Of a stretch of DNA of 64,000 nucleotides, positions 13,918 to 27,743 are shown in pieces. Position numbers and translations under genes: made by a program. The stretch's first letter is position 1; every line of letters starts with the position of its first letter. Under the pieces are notes generated by a model that had not been told where the DNA came from, did not search any database, and saw only the letters and a program-made list of their open reading frames with translations. The DNA is from Metopolophium dirhodum (taxonomy: Eukaryota; Arthropoda; Insecta; Hemiptera; Aphididae): assembly GCF_019925205.1 (NCBI RefSeq), contig NC_083560.1:122547062-122611061 (forward strand). The letters run 5' to 3'.

Positions 13918-15951
13918 CGTTTATAACGTGCCGCCCATCATGATAATATATTATATTCCGCGGGTTCGACGACGAATACGAAATTATTCTGCAGCCGACT
14001 GAAATAAACGACATCAGCAGCTACAGAATCGCAGCAATAACGCCGAAGACTAAAGGTTGTAATATTGTATTATGTATACCTACATGGCCGTGCACACTGC
14101 ACACACGCAGTAGGTATATAATAATATATTATAATATATAAACCAAAGTGGGACGAGAGAAAAAACATCATAGGCGCACTTATATGAGGGTCCGTGTGTA
14201 TTATAACATATCGCGTACCTACCTGCAGCAGCAAAGTTCCTTTGATTATCGTACTTCAAAGAAACGGGCTAGGGATGAGCATATACCGTGTACAGAGACC
14301 GTGCAGTGTATATATTGTGTGCACATACATGGAGAAGTGATATAAACATGGTCGAGGGGTGAACGATGTATGTATTATAAATGTGTGTTTCTCAACCCGT
14401 AAAAATATCTCAACAAATTTAGGCCAGGGAAAAACATTAAACGTTCAACACGATTCGTTTTCGTACGGGCACAGGAATTGTTCACAGACCGCGAAAAATA
14501 ATATGCAATTTAGCTCTATTACGCATAATATAATACGCAGCAATATTATAATAATACCGCGATACACGATATACGAGACGAGAAATTTAACTGAAAATCG
14601 TCCTACGCCTAAAATAAAGTGTACTATTCCATATCGATTTCAACTGTCGACGTTAAAAAATAAAATAAAATATTATAATACAACATATATATATATAAAT
14701 ATATACACTGGACGACCGGACGCCCATTATATAACTGGGACTGTGGGTGTGACTGCTTGCAGTGTTTGCTGCTCGGCTATAATATAATATAGTAATGGCA
14801 TATTATACTTATAGGTATACAATATATTTTTATATTATATATATTATTTTATGCTTCTTATAACACCCGGTTATAAATATCAATTTATCGTCGACGGAGG
14901 AGGAAATTGACTTTTTAACGAATATAATATGCCATATTCGGCGCGGCACTTAGTAAACGCTTAAAATGTCGAAAAAGCCATAAAGGCCACACCCAGTTAT
15001 CGCTTAACTATTATAAATGCCTTTCGTCGCGCGGACCGCGTATAATATGGTCTCGGAGAAATTGAATTGAAGCCGAAGGGAATGCGCTTAAACGACTCTC
15101 CGGCCGAATTACCGGATCGTCGTCGTTATATTATTTAACTTATAAATGTCGACGTATATAAATTCCGACGGAGCCGCCGCCGCCGCACGACCGCTAAATT
15201 AGTTTAATTCGATTTTCGTCGGCTCGTCAGCCAACTGGTAGTATATTAAAAATGTGCCGCGGTGATAGAACGCTCGTTAGAATATTATATTTAAATGCCC
15301 CGTGGAAAACGCCACTGCGGACGTATTATTATAATATAATATTTTATATACACTGCAGGGAGTCTGACAACGCAACACGAATAGTTCGTGCACCGCAGTC
15401 TCTCGTTATCGGAAAAAAGTCAAATACCTCTGCAGCAGTTGTACATATAGGTATATTATATAATAATATTATTATTATATTCCTGCGCATATGCGACTGG
15501 ATACATGACCCATATTGTGCGCTCGAGTATAAAGTTACGGAGCTAAATATTAATTGACCGGAATTCGAACGTTTGACGTGACAACCCCCCCCCCCCAACC
15601 CCAACAACTCTCGCGTCGAAATAAGGGTTCGCTGATCACGTTATATTTGCGATAAAATCAAAATTCCATTGCCGCAGCAGTAAATATGGAGGTTTTCGAT
15701 AAATGCATACCGGAGTTCCTAAAATATTTGTACATATTAACGTATAATAATATAATGTATAATTTTATTATAAATATTGCAGTGCCGACAGTATTGTCGA
15801 ACTCGCGTGATGATCGTAAGACGAGACAAAGTACGACGTTCGTGGAACCTGTGTATATAACTATATTATACAGACGCGATCGGCGCGTATCATGCAGCGA
15901 TATGTATATTATAATATTATTAATAATATGTAACCCGAGGGAGATTTAAAA

Positions 15952-15975
15952 AAAATAATAATAATAATAATAATA
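15952..15975. repeat. (AAT)n microsatellite
   Basis: AAT trinucleotides after a short A run. Confidence 0.9.
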
Positions 15976-17203
15976 CCAATAGTACTTATATCGTAATTTG
16001 GTGAAAAATGCGAAGTAGCAAATACACTCGAGGGTAACGGACGGCGGCGGTGGTCGGTTCACAAGTCCGTGGGAACGGTACGCGCGCGCGCCTTATCTAT
16101 ATAGGTACTTAGATTATATTATTATAATATACGCGAAGAAACTAATTTCCGATTCATCGTGATATTCTCTCACAGTCGTCGTAGGTGTACGTACAGAACA
16201 AACGTATAATATACATAAAAATAAAAAAAAATACGAAGACGGGACGGGACGACGACACACGCCGCGTATCCGGAGGCGATTTTTCGGCAGATGAATTTTA
16301 TTCCGTACACACGCACACTGCAGTATAATAATATAATATATTATTATTATTATTATACGCACGAGTTGTTTTTTCGTTTTGTTTTTTACACGAGTGCACA
16401 AATTGTCTTGTTTGGTAAAAAGGAAAAAATCGTAATATTTAAGTACATCATATACAATAATTATTACTAATTACGCACTGCAGTATAATTGCTAAAAACC
16501 AATTGTTTCACCGTGTTTTGAACATATTTTTTAAAAATCTTTTTGATGACGAATCACACTTACTTCGTGTAATTGTTGTATTAACATTTATCAGAATTTA
16601 TTGTGCTATTATCGAATGCGTTCGACTATTGTGGGTGATTTATTCATTACTATTGATAACCATTTTATAATATGGGAGAAATCAGTATGCGACTGGTTGG
16701 TACCTATTAACTGGTATACCAATACTTTTCGAACGGTTTCCAATCATTCGCCACTTCTCTTAACACGTATAATATATTATTATTAACTCACTATAAATGT
16801 TTCAAGTGATTAACTTTTTCGGTTCGATATTCGATATTTTTCATAATATAATATTATAATATGAGATTTGAATTTTTATTAAAAAAACGTATATTATAGT
16901 GACTAATAACGTTGGAATAGACGCAAACGTATTAAAAAAAAGCACTCACACACTGAAAAATCGACCGACATTTCGTCGTGTCTCGTTCGTTCTGACGTTT
17001 AAAAAAGACCGCCCCGCTGCATCAGCGCATAATGTCTCAGCTATTTTTCCCCTCTCGGTCTCGGTCTGACTATGTGTCGTCACTGAGGCACAATAATGTT
17101 ATATATTATTAGCGCACACGTCGGTGGAATGTTTTTCGACAGCACGAGGCCGGCGAACGCGTCGTGTACAGCAGTCGCGCGTATAATATTAATATACGAT
17201 ATA

Positions 17204-17225
17204 ATATATATATATATATATATAT
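17204..17225. repeat. (AT)n microsatellite
   Basis: Uninterrupted AT dinucleotides. Confidence 0.95.
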
Positions 17226-19374
17226 TATACGTACAGGTATATACCGCATACACGGTGTGTGTCCCATTTTTTTCTTTTTTTCGGTAGCAGACAAACCTCC
17301 CCGCTCGCACCGACCGCCGGATCGCTAATTTCTCAAGTTACCCGATCGGCTGGCAGAGGTCCCCGGTCAAAGACGACTATGAGGCGACGGCGGCGGGGAC
17401 GGGAGACATGTTGTTCGGCGCGGTACACGGCGGAGGCGGTGGTGGTCGAATACACTATGTGGTCACGCGATCTGAAATGTGTCGTTTTTTTTTTTTTTTT
17501 CCGACCATTATTATTATTACTATTTCTAAACGCCTCTACCGCCGCTTCTGTGTGTGCATGCGATTTGATTTTTGGAGCTACCCGGGGCTACTGGTTTTCT
17601 CTAGGGAAAAGAGTATACATAAAAAGTCCATATAATATTATATATGTGTGTATGGAAAAAAAATGTTTTTTTCTTCTTCACACAGCACACTGCGTCATCT
17701 CGGTATATATAATAATATAATATACATTCCTCTCGGACGGCCGAGTCTGTGCCCCCACGGCCGTCAGTCTGCGGCTACCGCCGTCGCGGTGTATATAATA
17801 ATATAATAATACAATATAAATATAACAAGGTATTCCACGTGTATTTATTTTGTACCCCAAATATATTAAATGCGCTTACATTTTTGGTTTTCGGGAAAAC
17901 TCGTTTTCGTACACACGTGGCTTGCGTTGTATTAATTGATATTACGCCGCGCCGTCTAATATGTCAAGTTTGAACCGCGAGATACGTGCACGCAGTGACT
18001 GTGTGTATAATATGATAGAATAGTATAAGATAGTATGATATGCATCGATAATATCGCTCACGAATCAGCCGAAAGACAATTGAACACAATATTACTACCT
18101 ATGATTTTAGTATATTACATCAAACGAATGTCCCCCGAAGGATAAAGTAATTTTTTTTTTTTTGTTTTATTATTATGTTCAAAGAAACGTTATGGCTACA
18201 GTGGCCATTGGAGGTATAACAATATTATTTAAACAATTTTAATCTTAAACTAAATATACATTAAAATATTAAATACAATGGTATTTTTGTATGTATTATG
18301 ATGATACTGTTTTGATATAGTAGTGTAGTGGTATTTGAATAACTTGATTGAAGAAGATGGGGTCGCCGAGTCGGGATTAAGAATTTCGTGGAAATGTGTG
18401 GAGGATAGTATTTCTTCCCTTTCTAGTTGGAGATTACGGCATTCAGACATTTCAGTTAGTAGATGTAAAGATGTTTGATGATGTATAGTTTGTTTTAGTC
18501 ACAAAGGAATAGGTATGTATATAGAAATACGAAATTCCAACGACGGCGATAGAAAACAGGTCTGCAGAAAACGGAAGTTTACATTTATCGAATTTCGATC
18601 GTCTTTAATATTTATCATAATTTGCCATGTGTATATGCTCCGGGCCGTCTATAGAATTATTAGAAATAATTTCTATTTTTGCTTTCTAAAATCGCTCGGA
18701 ACTTTTATAATATTTACTCGCTTGACAAAATATTAATTTTGATATTCGTCTTACGGCACACCCCACGCAGTTCTATGTACATAAACATTACCCGAAATCG
18801 GTTTAGGGCGACTCTCTTCGATCGACTCTCGGCAGCGGCGTGGCGGGGTGCAGTGTTGCACTGCCGCCGTCGCAGGTTTATTACGGACGAGACCACGTCG
18901 AGAGGACCCGAGGTAGGAAAATGCAACCGATTCGATACCATTTTAACAAGATATGGAGATGATGTTTAAAAACCTATCTCATTCACGTGTGCTTTTGCCG
19001 CGGAGAATTCACCGAGACAAATTCCGAAGTGGGGGTACGCGAGAAGAACATTACTTCGTCGGCCGAGTGAATATAGGCACTATAAGAAGTATATTAGAAA
19101 AAAACAAGTACACGACGAAGTTTACGACCCGTCGATATCGCGCGCCGTATTATTATTACCATAGTGGTTGTCGTCGGCATGGTATGATATTATTGATGAT
19201 AATAATGTTATACCGAGTGGTCGCCATCGCTTTCGGTGGCTGTGGCAGGCAAAAGTTTATGGTCACCTCGGCGACGTACTATAAGCGCAGCGGGCGAAAA
19301 CCTATACGACTCCATTGTCCGGCGCGTCGCCGCAACGATAAATATATTACTATATTATTATCATACGCTTTTCT

Positions 19375-19398
19375 ACGACGACGACGACGACGACGACG
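19375..19398. repeat. (ACG)n microsatellite
   Basis: Eight ACG trinucleotides. It produces Arg or Asp runs in the open frames here, which are not supported as genes. Confidence 0.95.
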
Positions 19399-20707
19399 GT
19401 ATGTCTGCTGCGGTGTCTATAATATTATAATATAGTAATGTGTGAAGACGTAATATATATATATATACATAATATACGATTGCGATCTACTCTCTTCGTC
19501 GTATAATATTTATATTCCCGACGTCTAATATATTATTATTATACATGTGCATTAATATACATATATATATATGTGTGCGCGCGAGAAGAGCTATAGGCCA
19601 ACGCGTTAACTTGCGAGTATAATGTAGAGGTATTTTATGCATGTATATGATGGGGTACGCGTTACGGGTTTTAATTGATTTCCATCGGAGATAACCGCCC
19701 GAGCTGTGTTGTTGCCGTCTCGTCGCCAGACCAAAATACCTATTTAGTATACATTTTATTATATACGTATATTATATTATTATTATTATTATTACAACAT
19801 TACAACTCTCTGTATACGGCTGCGCCTCACTCACTCACTCTCTCGCAGACACCACCCGATGGTTAATCTCCGTCGTCGACTACGATATAATAATATTGTA
19901 ATGTACCCATCTCGCTTATAATATTATAATATTATTATCATCATCATCGCCGTAATAATAATATTATTATTATCATATCCAAGTCGCCGAATTTCCGTGC
20001 GCGGTTTACGAGCAGCCCACGTGCACACGACGTAATAAACTTAATATATTATAAACAATAATCGTCTAGGTATGGCAAATACACGTGAGTATGTGTGCAT
20101 TAGAGTCGCTTTGTGCAACGCCGGTCGAATGACCGCTGGGTTGTAGGTCCCAATAATATTATAATATAATATGATATTGACACTTGATTATCAATTCTGG
20201 TATTTATTTCGATTTGGTGTCTGTCTGTGGGCAAACTAAAAAAAAATAAACCTTCGGAGGAAACATAATCGACGGCGAGAGACTCGGTGGTGACGACTGA
20301 CGGCGATGGTTCTGTACTTCTGTATATGGGCACTCGCGAAAAAAAAAAACCGAACAAACGTCGAATATCGACTGGCTCAGTTCTCTTTCAGTCGTTCAAC
20401 TCGGCACGAAAAAAAATGTATATTTCTCAATACGACTATAATAACTATAATACATAATATTATATAAATATATCGTATTCGGTAGGTACAATGCGGAGCG
20501 TATAATAATATAATATTATTCGGGGGCCGACTTTGAAATTCCAAACGTGGCCACCGTTATTATTTTTCTGGTATAGTGGTATATACCTAAATAATATATA
20601 ATATGTGATTGCGTTTAAAATATACACGCCCTACTGTCGAAAATGAAATAAAAAAATCCACCACGCGCGCGATTTCGATTATTTTTTTTTATTTGCAAAC
20701 GTATTAT

Positions 20708-20731
20708 ATTATTATTATTATTATTATTATA
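20708..20731. repeat. (ATT)n microsatellite
   Basis: ATT trinucleotides. Confidence 0.9.
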
Positions 20732-21340
20732 TTGTGCGCAGTGTGTTACTACTTCAGTGTTATTATTACATAGAGACAAGTTCATGGGAGGTAACGACAC
20801 TGGTTTTTTAGCGCTGTTATTTTGAGTTTTCGTTTTTTAATTGATCAATTTATACGTTTGCCGACCGTGGTAGTCACAATAAATTATCAATTTATATTCG
20901 TTGTAATACGACGTGTAATCATATACGTTTTATCAGTTTTGCCGTGCACCTGGCCGGCGGCGACCGCGAAGGAGGCTATAAATCTAACCGCTAATTGAGT
21001 AATACATATAATTAAAAAATCTCGACGAGTGTCGTTGATATTATTTTGCGTTGAGCCTTCGTCGTTTAAATAATAACGTAATAAAACGGTCGTTGTGTGT
21101 ACAAAATATTATGATGATCATCGACTTATCGATTTCAACCTGACCACTCTTTAGTCTTATATTTTGTTTCACAAAGTCTAAGATCATCGATAATGTTTTT
21201 GACCATCTTGACTTATTACTCACCGCACAAGTTCAAAATATAAAAATTATTGCTGTAGATGGAATAGTGAAAACGGTAATAGAATAGTATTGTAAGCCAT
21301 ACGAATCGTCCATCTATTAAACCTTGGAGGGTAATCCGTA

Positions 21341-21352
21341 CAGATGGCGCCA
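21341..21352 (+). promoter_or_regulatory. CTCF-like motif AGATGGCGCC
   Basis: CAGATGGCGCCA resembles the AGATGGCGC core of insect CTCF sites. The same ten bases occur on the minus strand at 38121-38130. Short motif only; no supporting context. Confidence 0.25.
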
Positions 21353-21631
21353 CATGACTGCGCGCAAGGCTATAAACGAATATTTTAAACATCTGCACAA
21401 AAGGCGATGATAATAATATGCGTTTATCGTCTCACGGCCGGAGAATCGAATACATCGGTGCGTGTAACATAAGTATCTCTGAAGGAAAATGTGATGAAAA
21501 TTAAAAAACTGTGGTAGAATAAATTAAATGCGAATATTATAATATTATAATACACTATTTAATGACAAACACCTAACAATATTACCCGATTAAAATAATA
21601 TAAATACCTATTGAAATATTAATATACCATT

Positions 21632-21733
21632 GCCGGGTTGCCCAAAACATTTGATGAATCAGGAGTGAGCTTGATTGGTCCATTAAATTTTCAGTGAACC
21701 ATTAAATTTAATAAATTGTTTATGCAACCCAGC
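21632..21733. mobile_element. Short MITE with GCYGGGTTGC inverted ends
   Basis: The left end is GCCGGGTTGCCCAAAACA and the right end, reverse-complemented, GCTGGGTTGCATAAACA, about 15 of 17 positions alike. The 102-bp interior holds smaller inverted segments around CCATTAAATTT. Size and ends resemble short insect MITEs that start with a GGGTTGC motif. The family name is not recognised with certainty and no duplication of target sequence is obvious. Confidence 0.5.
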
Positions 21734-24700
21734 ACACATCGATCGTTTTAAACCATTTTTTGCAATCGAAATATTTAGTTAATCAATAACGCATCTGCAT
21801 AAACTCCTCTGTGGGACCTTTCCTCCAAAAGTCGCGTGGAGTATGCAGGTGATGGCACTGTAGCGCACGTCTTTGATCACATTATATATCATTACATAAT
21901 ACATAAAATATTATGGCGTGTGAGCCATATAGCTATCAACGTGGCCGACAGAAGAAGACAGATATACAAGTGACACGTCGTTGTACGCACATAATAATAT
22001 TATGGTGGAACATTTTTATTATGTACACAATATATTTTCCGCGTCGTAATGCGTTTACGGTTATCATTTTTTTGCACGCGTGTGTGTGTTATTATATTGT
22101 TTCAATTTTCACTCTTTTCGGTTTTATTTTTCCATCGACTGTATGCGGGTGTACGTTTGAACAACGAACAATTACGTAATACGAGTGCATAACAATAACG
22201 GGCACACATGCGCCGCGGGAGAAGAACGGCGCGACCGCGATTCTGCACCGCACTGTTATGTAGTTGCAGTGATATAGTAAATATTATTATCATAATATTA
22301 TCGCCGGAACGAACACAAAAAGCTGAAACCATTTAGTTTATACGCTCGTAATTACAGAGAGCTAGGATTTGTATGTAAACACATGTTGTGCGTAATGCCC
22401 TATTTAGTATTTACCAACTTTCGGCAAGTAGGTAATTATAAATTATTACGTACGTTTTGAAAGATCCTGAATAAACTGAACAGTGAACTTGGTTTTGTTT
22501 TACATAGATATTTTGCATAAATATATTAAGCATAAATGTTTTTAGAACAATATTTTAATTTTATAATAACATGTAATATTCTTGAAATTATAATGTTCGT
22601 CTCACAACATTCCCTAATTTATGTCGACACGCATGATAACACCGGACCAAGTTTTTTTTTTTGAAATGTCATTTATTTATCAAAATAACTTATCTATACG
22701 TGTTTATATTTTTTCCACCTTAATGGCCGTCAAAATATTGGTACATAATACATCTAAGGCAGTAATTTTTTATTGGACATTACGGTTTTTTAAACACTTA
22801 TAAATCCTAGCTCAGGATAAAATAATATAATGTACCCAACTGCACGTAGGCGTTAATGCGGGTCGCGTGCGATTGTGGGTAATTGTTGTGCCGGGCTCTT
22901 ATCAGTTTTTACTTTTTGGGCACCGGGCTGTTAATTATTACATAAAATTATATATATATATACAACACGAAATCGTTTTACATACGAGACGAATCCGCCG
23001 CGGGTTTTAATCAATCACGTCGCTAATACAACGCAACGTCCTCCGGCGATTAAGGATCTTTTTCAATCTACGCCGCCAGATAGATATAATAATATAACCA
23101 CGGCTTTCCTATACAATATTATTATAATATGGACGACGATATCTCACGTGCCTGATACAGTCGACTCTAGCGAGTTTGAGGATAGATAAGGTAAAAAGAT
23201 CACGACTAATAAACACACTGTCTAGGCCAGATTCCACCTGAAGGGGATTATATGTTATTATTATGATAATATATACATGTACATTACAGTAAATTACAAT
23301 ATTATTATTATTATTGCATCGAACGACCGATCGAATTTGGATATTGTAAATTGTAAATTACAACCTTACTCGAGATTTTCCCGACGGTCGTTTGCACGCT
23401 GCAGCTGTTTACATAATATAATTAGATTTTCGTATATAAAACCGATTATGAAATTCTTACAAGCCCATGTAAAGAGCTAAAAATGAAAATAAAAGGTCAA
23501 GTCTCGTAGATTATTCTGAGAGCGGGGTTGTATGGATAGTGGAAACGATTTTTTTTTTTCGTAAAAAGCAATTAGTGCATATTTTATGCGTGCACTATAA
23601 TATTATTATTATTGCATAATGCATTGTGTAGGTCCTAGGTCGAATTTTCAGTTCAGCTTTTTATAATATTACAAGACATCCATTTATTGGACTCGATTAT
23701 ATAAGTTGAACAGTATTATAACATAAGTAAACGATAAAATAATTATGTTTGAACGAAGTATTTTGTTTTCAAAGTATCTATAATTACACTTGAGTAAATT
23801 CTCGTTAAAAAAACCAACTACGGCCGTGCGAAATCCGAGAGATGCTTACTTTAATATAAAAAAATCATCCGGTTCAGATAAATAATTCGACTAATTAAAA
23901 TTAATTCGTTAACGAGTCTTAATGTTTTAATGTCTCAAAGTTACGATAGCTAACGAGTTGTTTACGCTCAGATTCGGAGGTTGTAACTTGTATACCGTAT
24001 AGTATATGGAGACTATGGAGTATAAGTTTAACGACGGTAAAATTTTCGCGCGATCGGTATCGAGAGGATTGCAATAATTTAGCTATACATAATAAGTCAA
24101 TCGCAATAATATGACAGAATAAAATTTAATAACGTTATCTTCTCTTAAAATGACTACGAGAACTAATTCAACGAGCATCGAGATCGATGAAACGCCTCGA
24201 CGGTACAATAATATTATTATGAAATCACATTTTACAATAAATTACTACACTACTTACGTTCCGTAAAAATATTATAATTTTACTGCATTATGGGATCCTT
24301 ACGTTATATGTCATTACGTAGGTACCTAATCACATGTAGGTAGGCGTGCCAATAATATTCTAACTGCGTAGGTATAACGAGCGCGCAATAATTAATAACA
24401 TTTAACGCGTCGATTTGGTTTATCGAATTTTCGCCAGCGTTAAATCTAATACGGCAATAAAAATGCAAATGAAACGGTTTTTTTTTTTCTGTTCAAGTAA
24501 GTAGGACACCCCCCAAAAACGACAGAAACGAAAAAGACTTGCTGGTGCGGTATATATATGTAGGTAATATAATATTGTGTGGATATATCGTATACGGTAT
24601 TTTAATGATACTGTTTTCGAGCCGATGAATCCCCGTTAATGCTGCATAACACACATACGACAAAACCTACACCTTAAACCGTCTATCCTTAATAATGTAT

Positions 24701-26816
24701 TATTTCGAACGATCCGCCGCAGAAGCGTTGTTCACGATGTCAACAAAGTTAAACGAAAAAACAATAAATATAGGTAGTGTTTTTAAAATATACAAGTCAG
24801 AATTATATTGACGTGACTTGGGGTGGCTTGCCCGTCTCTGGAATTTATACCGACACCGATCGAAAATTCGAGTTTACAATTGACCGTTCTTTGTAGTAAT
24901 ACACTATTAGTACCTACACTAATTCCTTCCTTTAGCTATGGGTTGTTAGTGCTCGTTACTGCTTATTTTAAATTCTGATTTTGCCAGAGGTCCATTGCCC
25001 ACGAAACACGAATGCCTAATTACGCCCATGATGGCCACAGCGCTATATATATTTATCGTATAGAGTCGGACCTACATATGAACATATATATATCACCTAA
25101 CCTTATTGGTTTTACACGAAACACGTTTTCTCCCAATAAATATATTTACACCATAGAGTATTTACACGGAGTACTGCAGGGATTGTACCGCAGTTTATTA
25201 TGTATTAACGTAATGTCGCCGGTTGAATAATTTTATATTATTAAAATACTGCGAGCTTGTAGAAATTCCAATGGTTCGGGTGAGCGGTGTTGTAAGCAGA
25301 AAAAAGATATTTCCGTTTTTTTTTTTTTTTATATAAACGAAGACAAAAAATACGAAAAAAACCCGTTTCGTATAGTAATTTAGCGAGACGTCAATCGTCG
25401 GCCCGTTGTCGTTGGAGTTATAAACCACCGGCGTTGAGTATTCGCATATTTGTTTCGAACGTATTTCTCGCGCGTACCTACGTCGCGTTTCGATGTAAGG
25501 ACAAAATTAATAGTCATTGACATGCGATCGTCCGGTAAACACGAATAATGTATTATTATTATATAATGATACCGCCATACCGGGTATCGAATACGTCGCG
25601 CCCAAAACCGCAGTCGGACAAAATATAGTCACACAATGTTGTGTTATATTATACAATATATTGTATACTATAACGACCGTATATATATTAATTCTTTATA
25701 AATCGTATATTATGAGGTTTATTTTTCAATCGGAATGATGTACATGATATCATATATATAGGTACGTGAAATGTGAACCGAGAGGGAACCAGAGTGGTTT
25801 GCACCTACGACTGTGGTCGTGGTTGTGATGTTTGTGGTGGACGGCGAGGGAGGTAGAGCCGTAGAGGGTGCCGATTAAACCGCCGCGCCGCGGAATTAGA
25901 TTACGGAAAACACGTCGATGCGTCTGGCGGATCACTTAGCGCCCGAAACGCATTTGCGTCCGAATCGATCATAAATCCGTCCATCGGGCTGGACGTCGGA
26001 CCATCGATTCGTATCCCGCCGGCACAATATGTATTTATGCAAATTAACACGCGATCGCTTTTAACAACTATATAACACCGTCGTCGTCGAATATAATATT
26101 ACACACCACTATATGTGTTCACGTCGCGGTATATAGGTATACATAATATCATACAATACGCCAATCGTACTTGTCGGTATACTTATTGAGTATTGACCTG
26201 CAGTGGCTTTTCGCTGCACCGAGTGGTCGCAGCGGACTTCCCTCCGCGACGTCGGTGAGATGATGATAATCGATCGGAGCGTCTCGTTGCCGTGTCTATA
26301 TGCATATAGTAAGTACACAATATAATGTAGATATTATGTTTGCGTTGTTGTATCTCCGTTATTATATTATAATATAGTACCTTCCTACTTGCGGAACCAT
26401 ATTCTTTTGCCGCCGCCACCGCCGCCCCCGGGACCGTCGATGTTTATCTTCGTAAGCATTCCAGCGCGAGCGGAGATTGTGTGGGAAAAAGTCGTGTCGG
26501 TCGCTGCATCCTGCACACTTGCGTCACAGACCCGGCCACTAATGCGCCAATCTCGATTTCGAACCATCCCTATAAGGACCCGAAACTACCATTATTTATA
26601 TTTACATTAACCGCTTATTGCGTTGAAAACATGTAGGTACCTACATTATAAGTTAAAGGTGCTCACTAAAGCAAGAAAATATATTTGAAAATAACTTTGA
26701 TTATATTATGTTCTTTTCAATTCTAGATAAAATATATACATTTTACATTTTACCTACATACATTTTTTTTCTGAACGTAAGCATAGGTATATGATTATAT
26801 TTATTGAAGTCCTATG

Positions 26817-26847
<31 letters not shown>
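26817..26847. repeat. (CT)n-(AT)n compound microsatellite
   Basis: CT dinucleotides change directly into AT dinucleotides near 26834. Confidence 0.95.
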
Positions 26848-27516
26848 GGTATATTACATTAGCGATAGCTTCCCTAATTTCCAACTGTCAACGACACGTG
26901 ATTATTGTTGCCAATCAGCTATAGGTATATTGTTGCGGCTTCGCATGGTTGTAGGATTCGTATTACACTAGTTTTAAGTCTCTCGATGACGAATTATTGA
27001 TCCAACCCGAACTTTCCAAGTTAAACCGGTTTAGTGTTCCACATCGTCATTTCCGAATATTGTGTCCACGCGATTTGCACAACCTAATGGATTATGCACC
27101 AGGACAACAGTGCAGTTGATGAATATTGGGTGCGCTTGCGACCAGATGGAGCTAGCCCTTAGTTTATGGTTTAGAAGTTTTCTTTTGTGTCTATGGATTA
27201 TACCATGGGGTCGTTTAGTTTACGTATGGCTCAAAAACCTCAATATTTAAGTCAACAATGACGTGTAAAATAGCAAAATACTTGAACCGTATATTATAAT
27301 AAACAATAAAGTACACTATCGTCGTTAAACATTATAATATTATGGAGCAGCGGTTTGTTCGAGGGCTCGGTCTTTAGAAAAGCGGCGTTTATAGAACAGT
27401 ATAGTGGGCTGGGCTTGCTTTGTTGTGGCTAAGGTTTTCCCGACCACCGAACCAGTCACGCCATATTATTATATTTCGTTGTACATAATATACAAATACC
27501 TAAGACCGCGTATGTA

Positions 27517-27535
27517 TGTGTGTGTGTGTGTGTGT
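27517..27535. repeat. (TG)n microsatellite
   Basis: Uninterrupted TG dinucleotides. Confidence 0.95.
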
Positions 27536-27551
27536 AATAATAGCCCTTCGT

Positions 27552-27589
27552 CGTACCCGTCGCGTTTTTACGTACCCGTCGCGTTTTTA
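27552..27589. repeat. Exact tandem duplication of 19 bp
   Basis: CGTACCCGTCGCGTTTTTA occurs twice in a row without mismatch (27552-27570 and 27571-27589). It lies just after the TG tract at 27517-27535. Confidence 0.85.
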
Positions 27590-27725
27590 CCACCGAAAAC
27601 TCGTGTGCAATCTATACGCACAACACCATAATATAATATATACCGTTTCGCCGACTACAACTACTGCAGGCATAGGTGCAGTTGCGTGCGATTCGGGTGG
27701 TGGAAGAAGGGGTTGCCCGCCGTGA

Positions 27726-27743
27726 CCCCCCCCCCCCCCCCCC
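27726..27743. repeat. Poly-C run, 18 bases
   Basis: Longest homopolymeric C run in the window; the opposite strand is a G run able to form quadruplex-type structures. Shorter C runs occur at 15585-15596, 31384-31395, 36620-36631 and 55536-55551, and a G run at 8908-8917. Confidence 0.95.

Larger units (their letters stand above)
8780..21630. other. Noncoding AT-rich DNA, no gene recognised
   Basis: About 12.8 kb rich in CA/GT, TTA and TA microsatellites with CpG-containing patches (for example 15.1-15.25, 17.3-17.46 and 18.8-19.4 kb). Open frames such as 14359-14787 (+), 17259-17720 (+) and 18953-19435 (+) are 142-160 codons long but show no domain and run into microsatellite translation. 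A small frame at 10699-10893 (+) looks more protein-like than most but begins at GTG and is unrecognised. Confidence 0.6.

Noticed and set aside
14359..14787. 142-codon plus-strand frame
   Set aside because: Starts at a non-ATG codon, becomes Ile/Tyr-rich from TA repeats, unrecognised.
17259..17720. 153-codon plus-strand frame
   Set aside because: Contains poly-Phe from a T run and no recognisable motif.
18953..19435. 160-codon plus-strand frame
   Set aside because: Arg/Tyr-rich, ends in an ACG microsatellite, no motif and no splice context that supports it.
21041..21398. Two minus-strand frames meeting at a GGTGAGTAA donor-like site
   Set aside because: Short, no domains, and donor-like strings occur by chance at this frequency.
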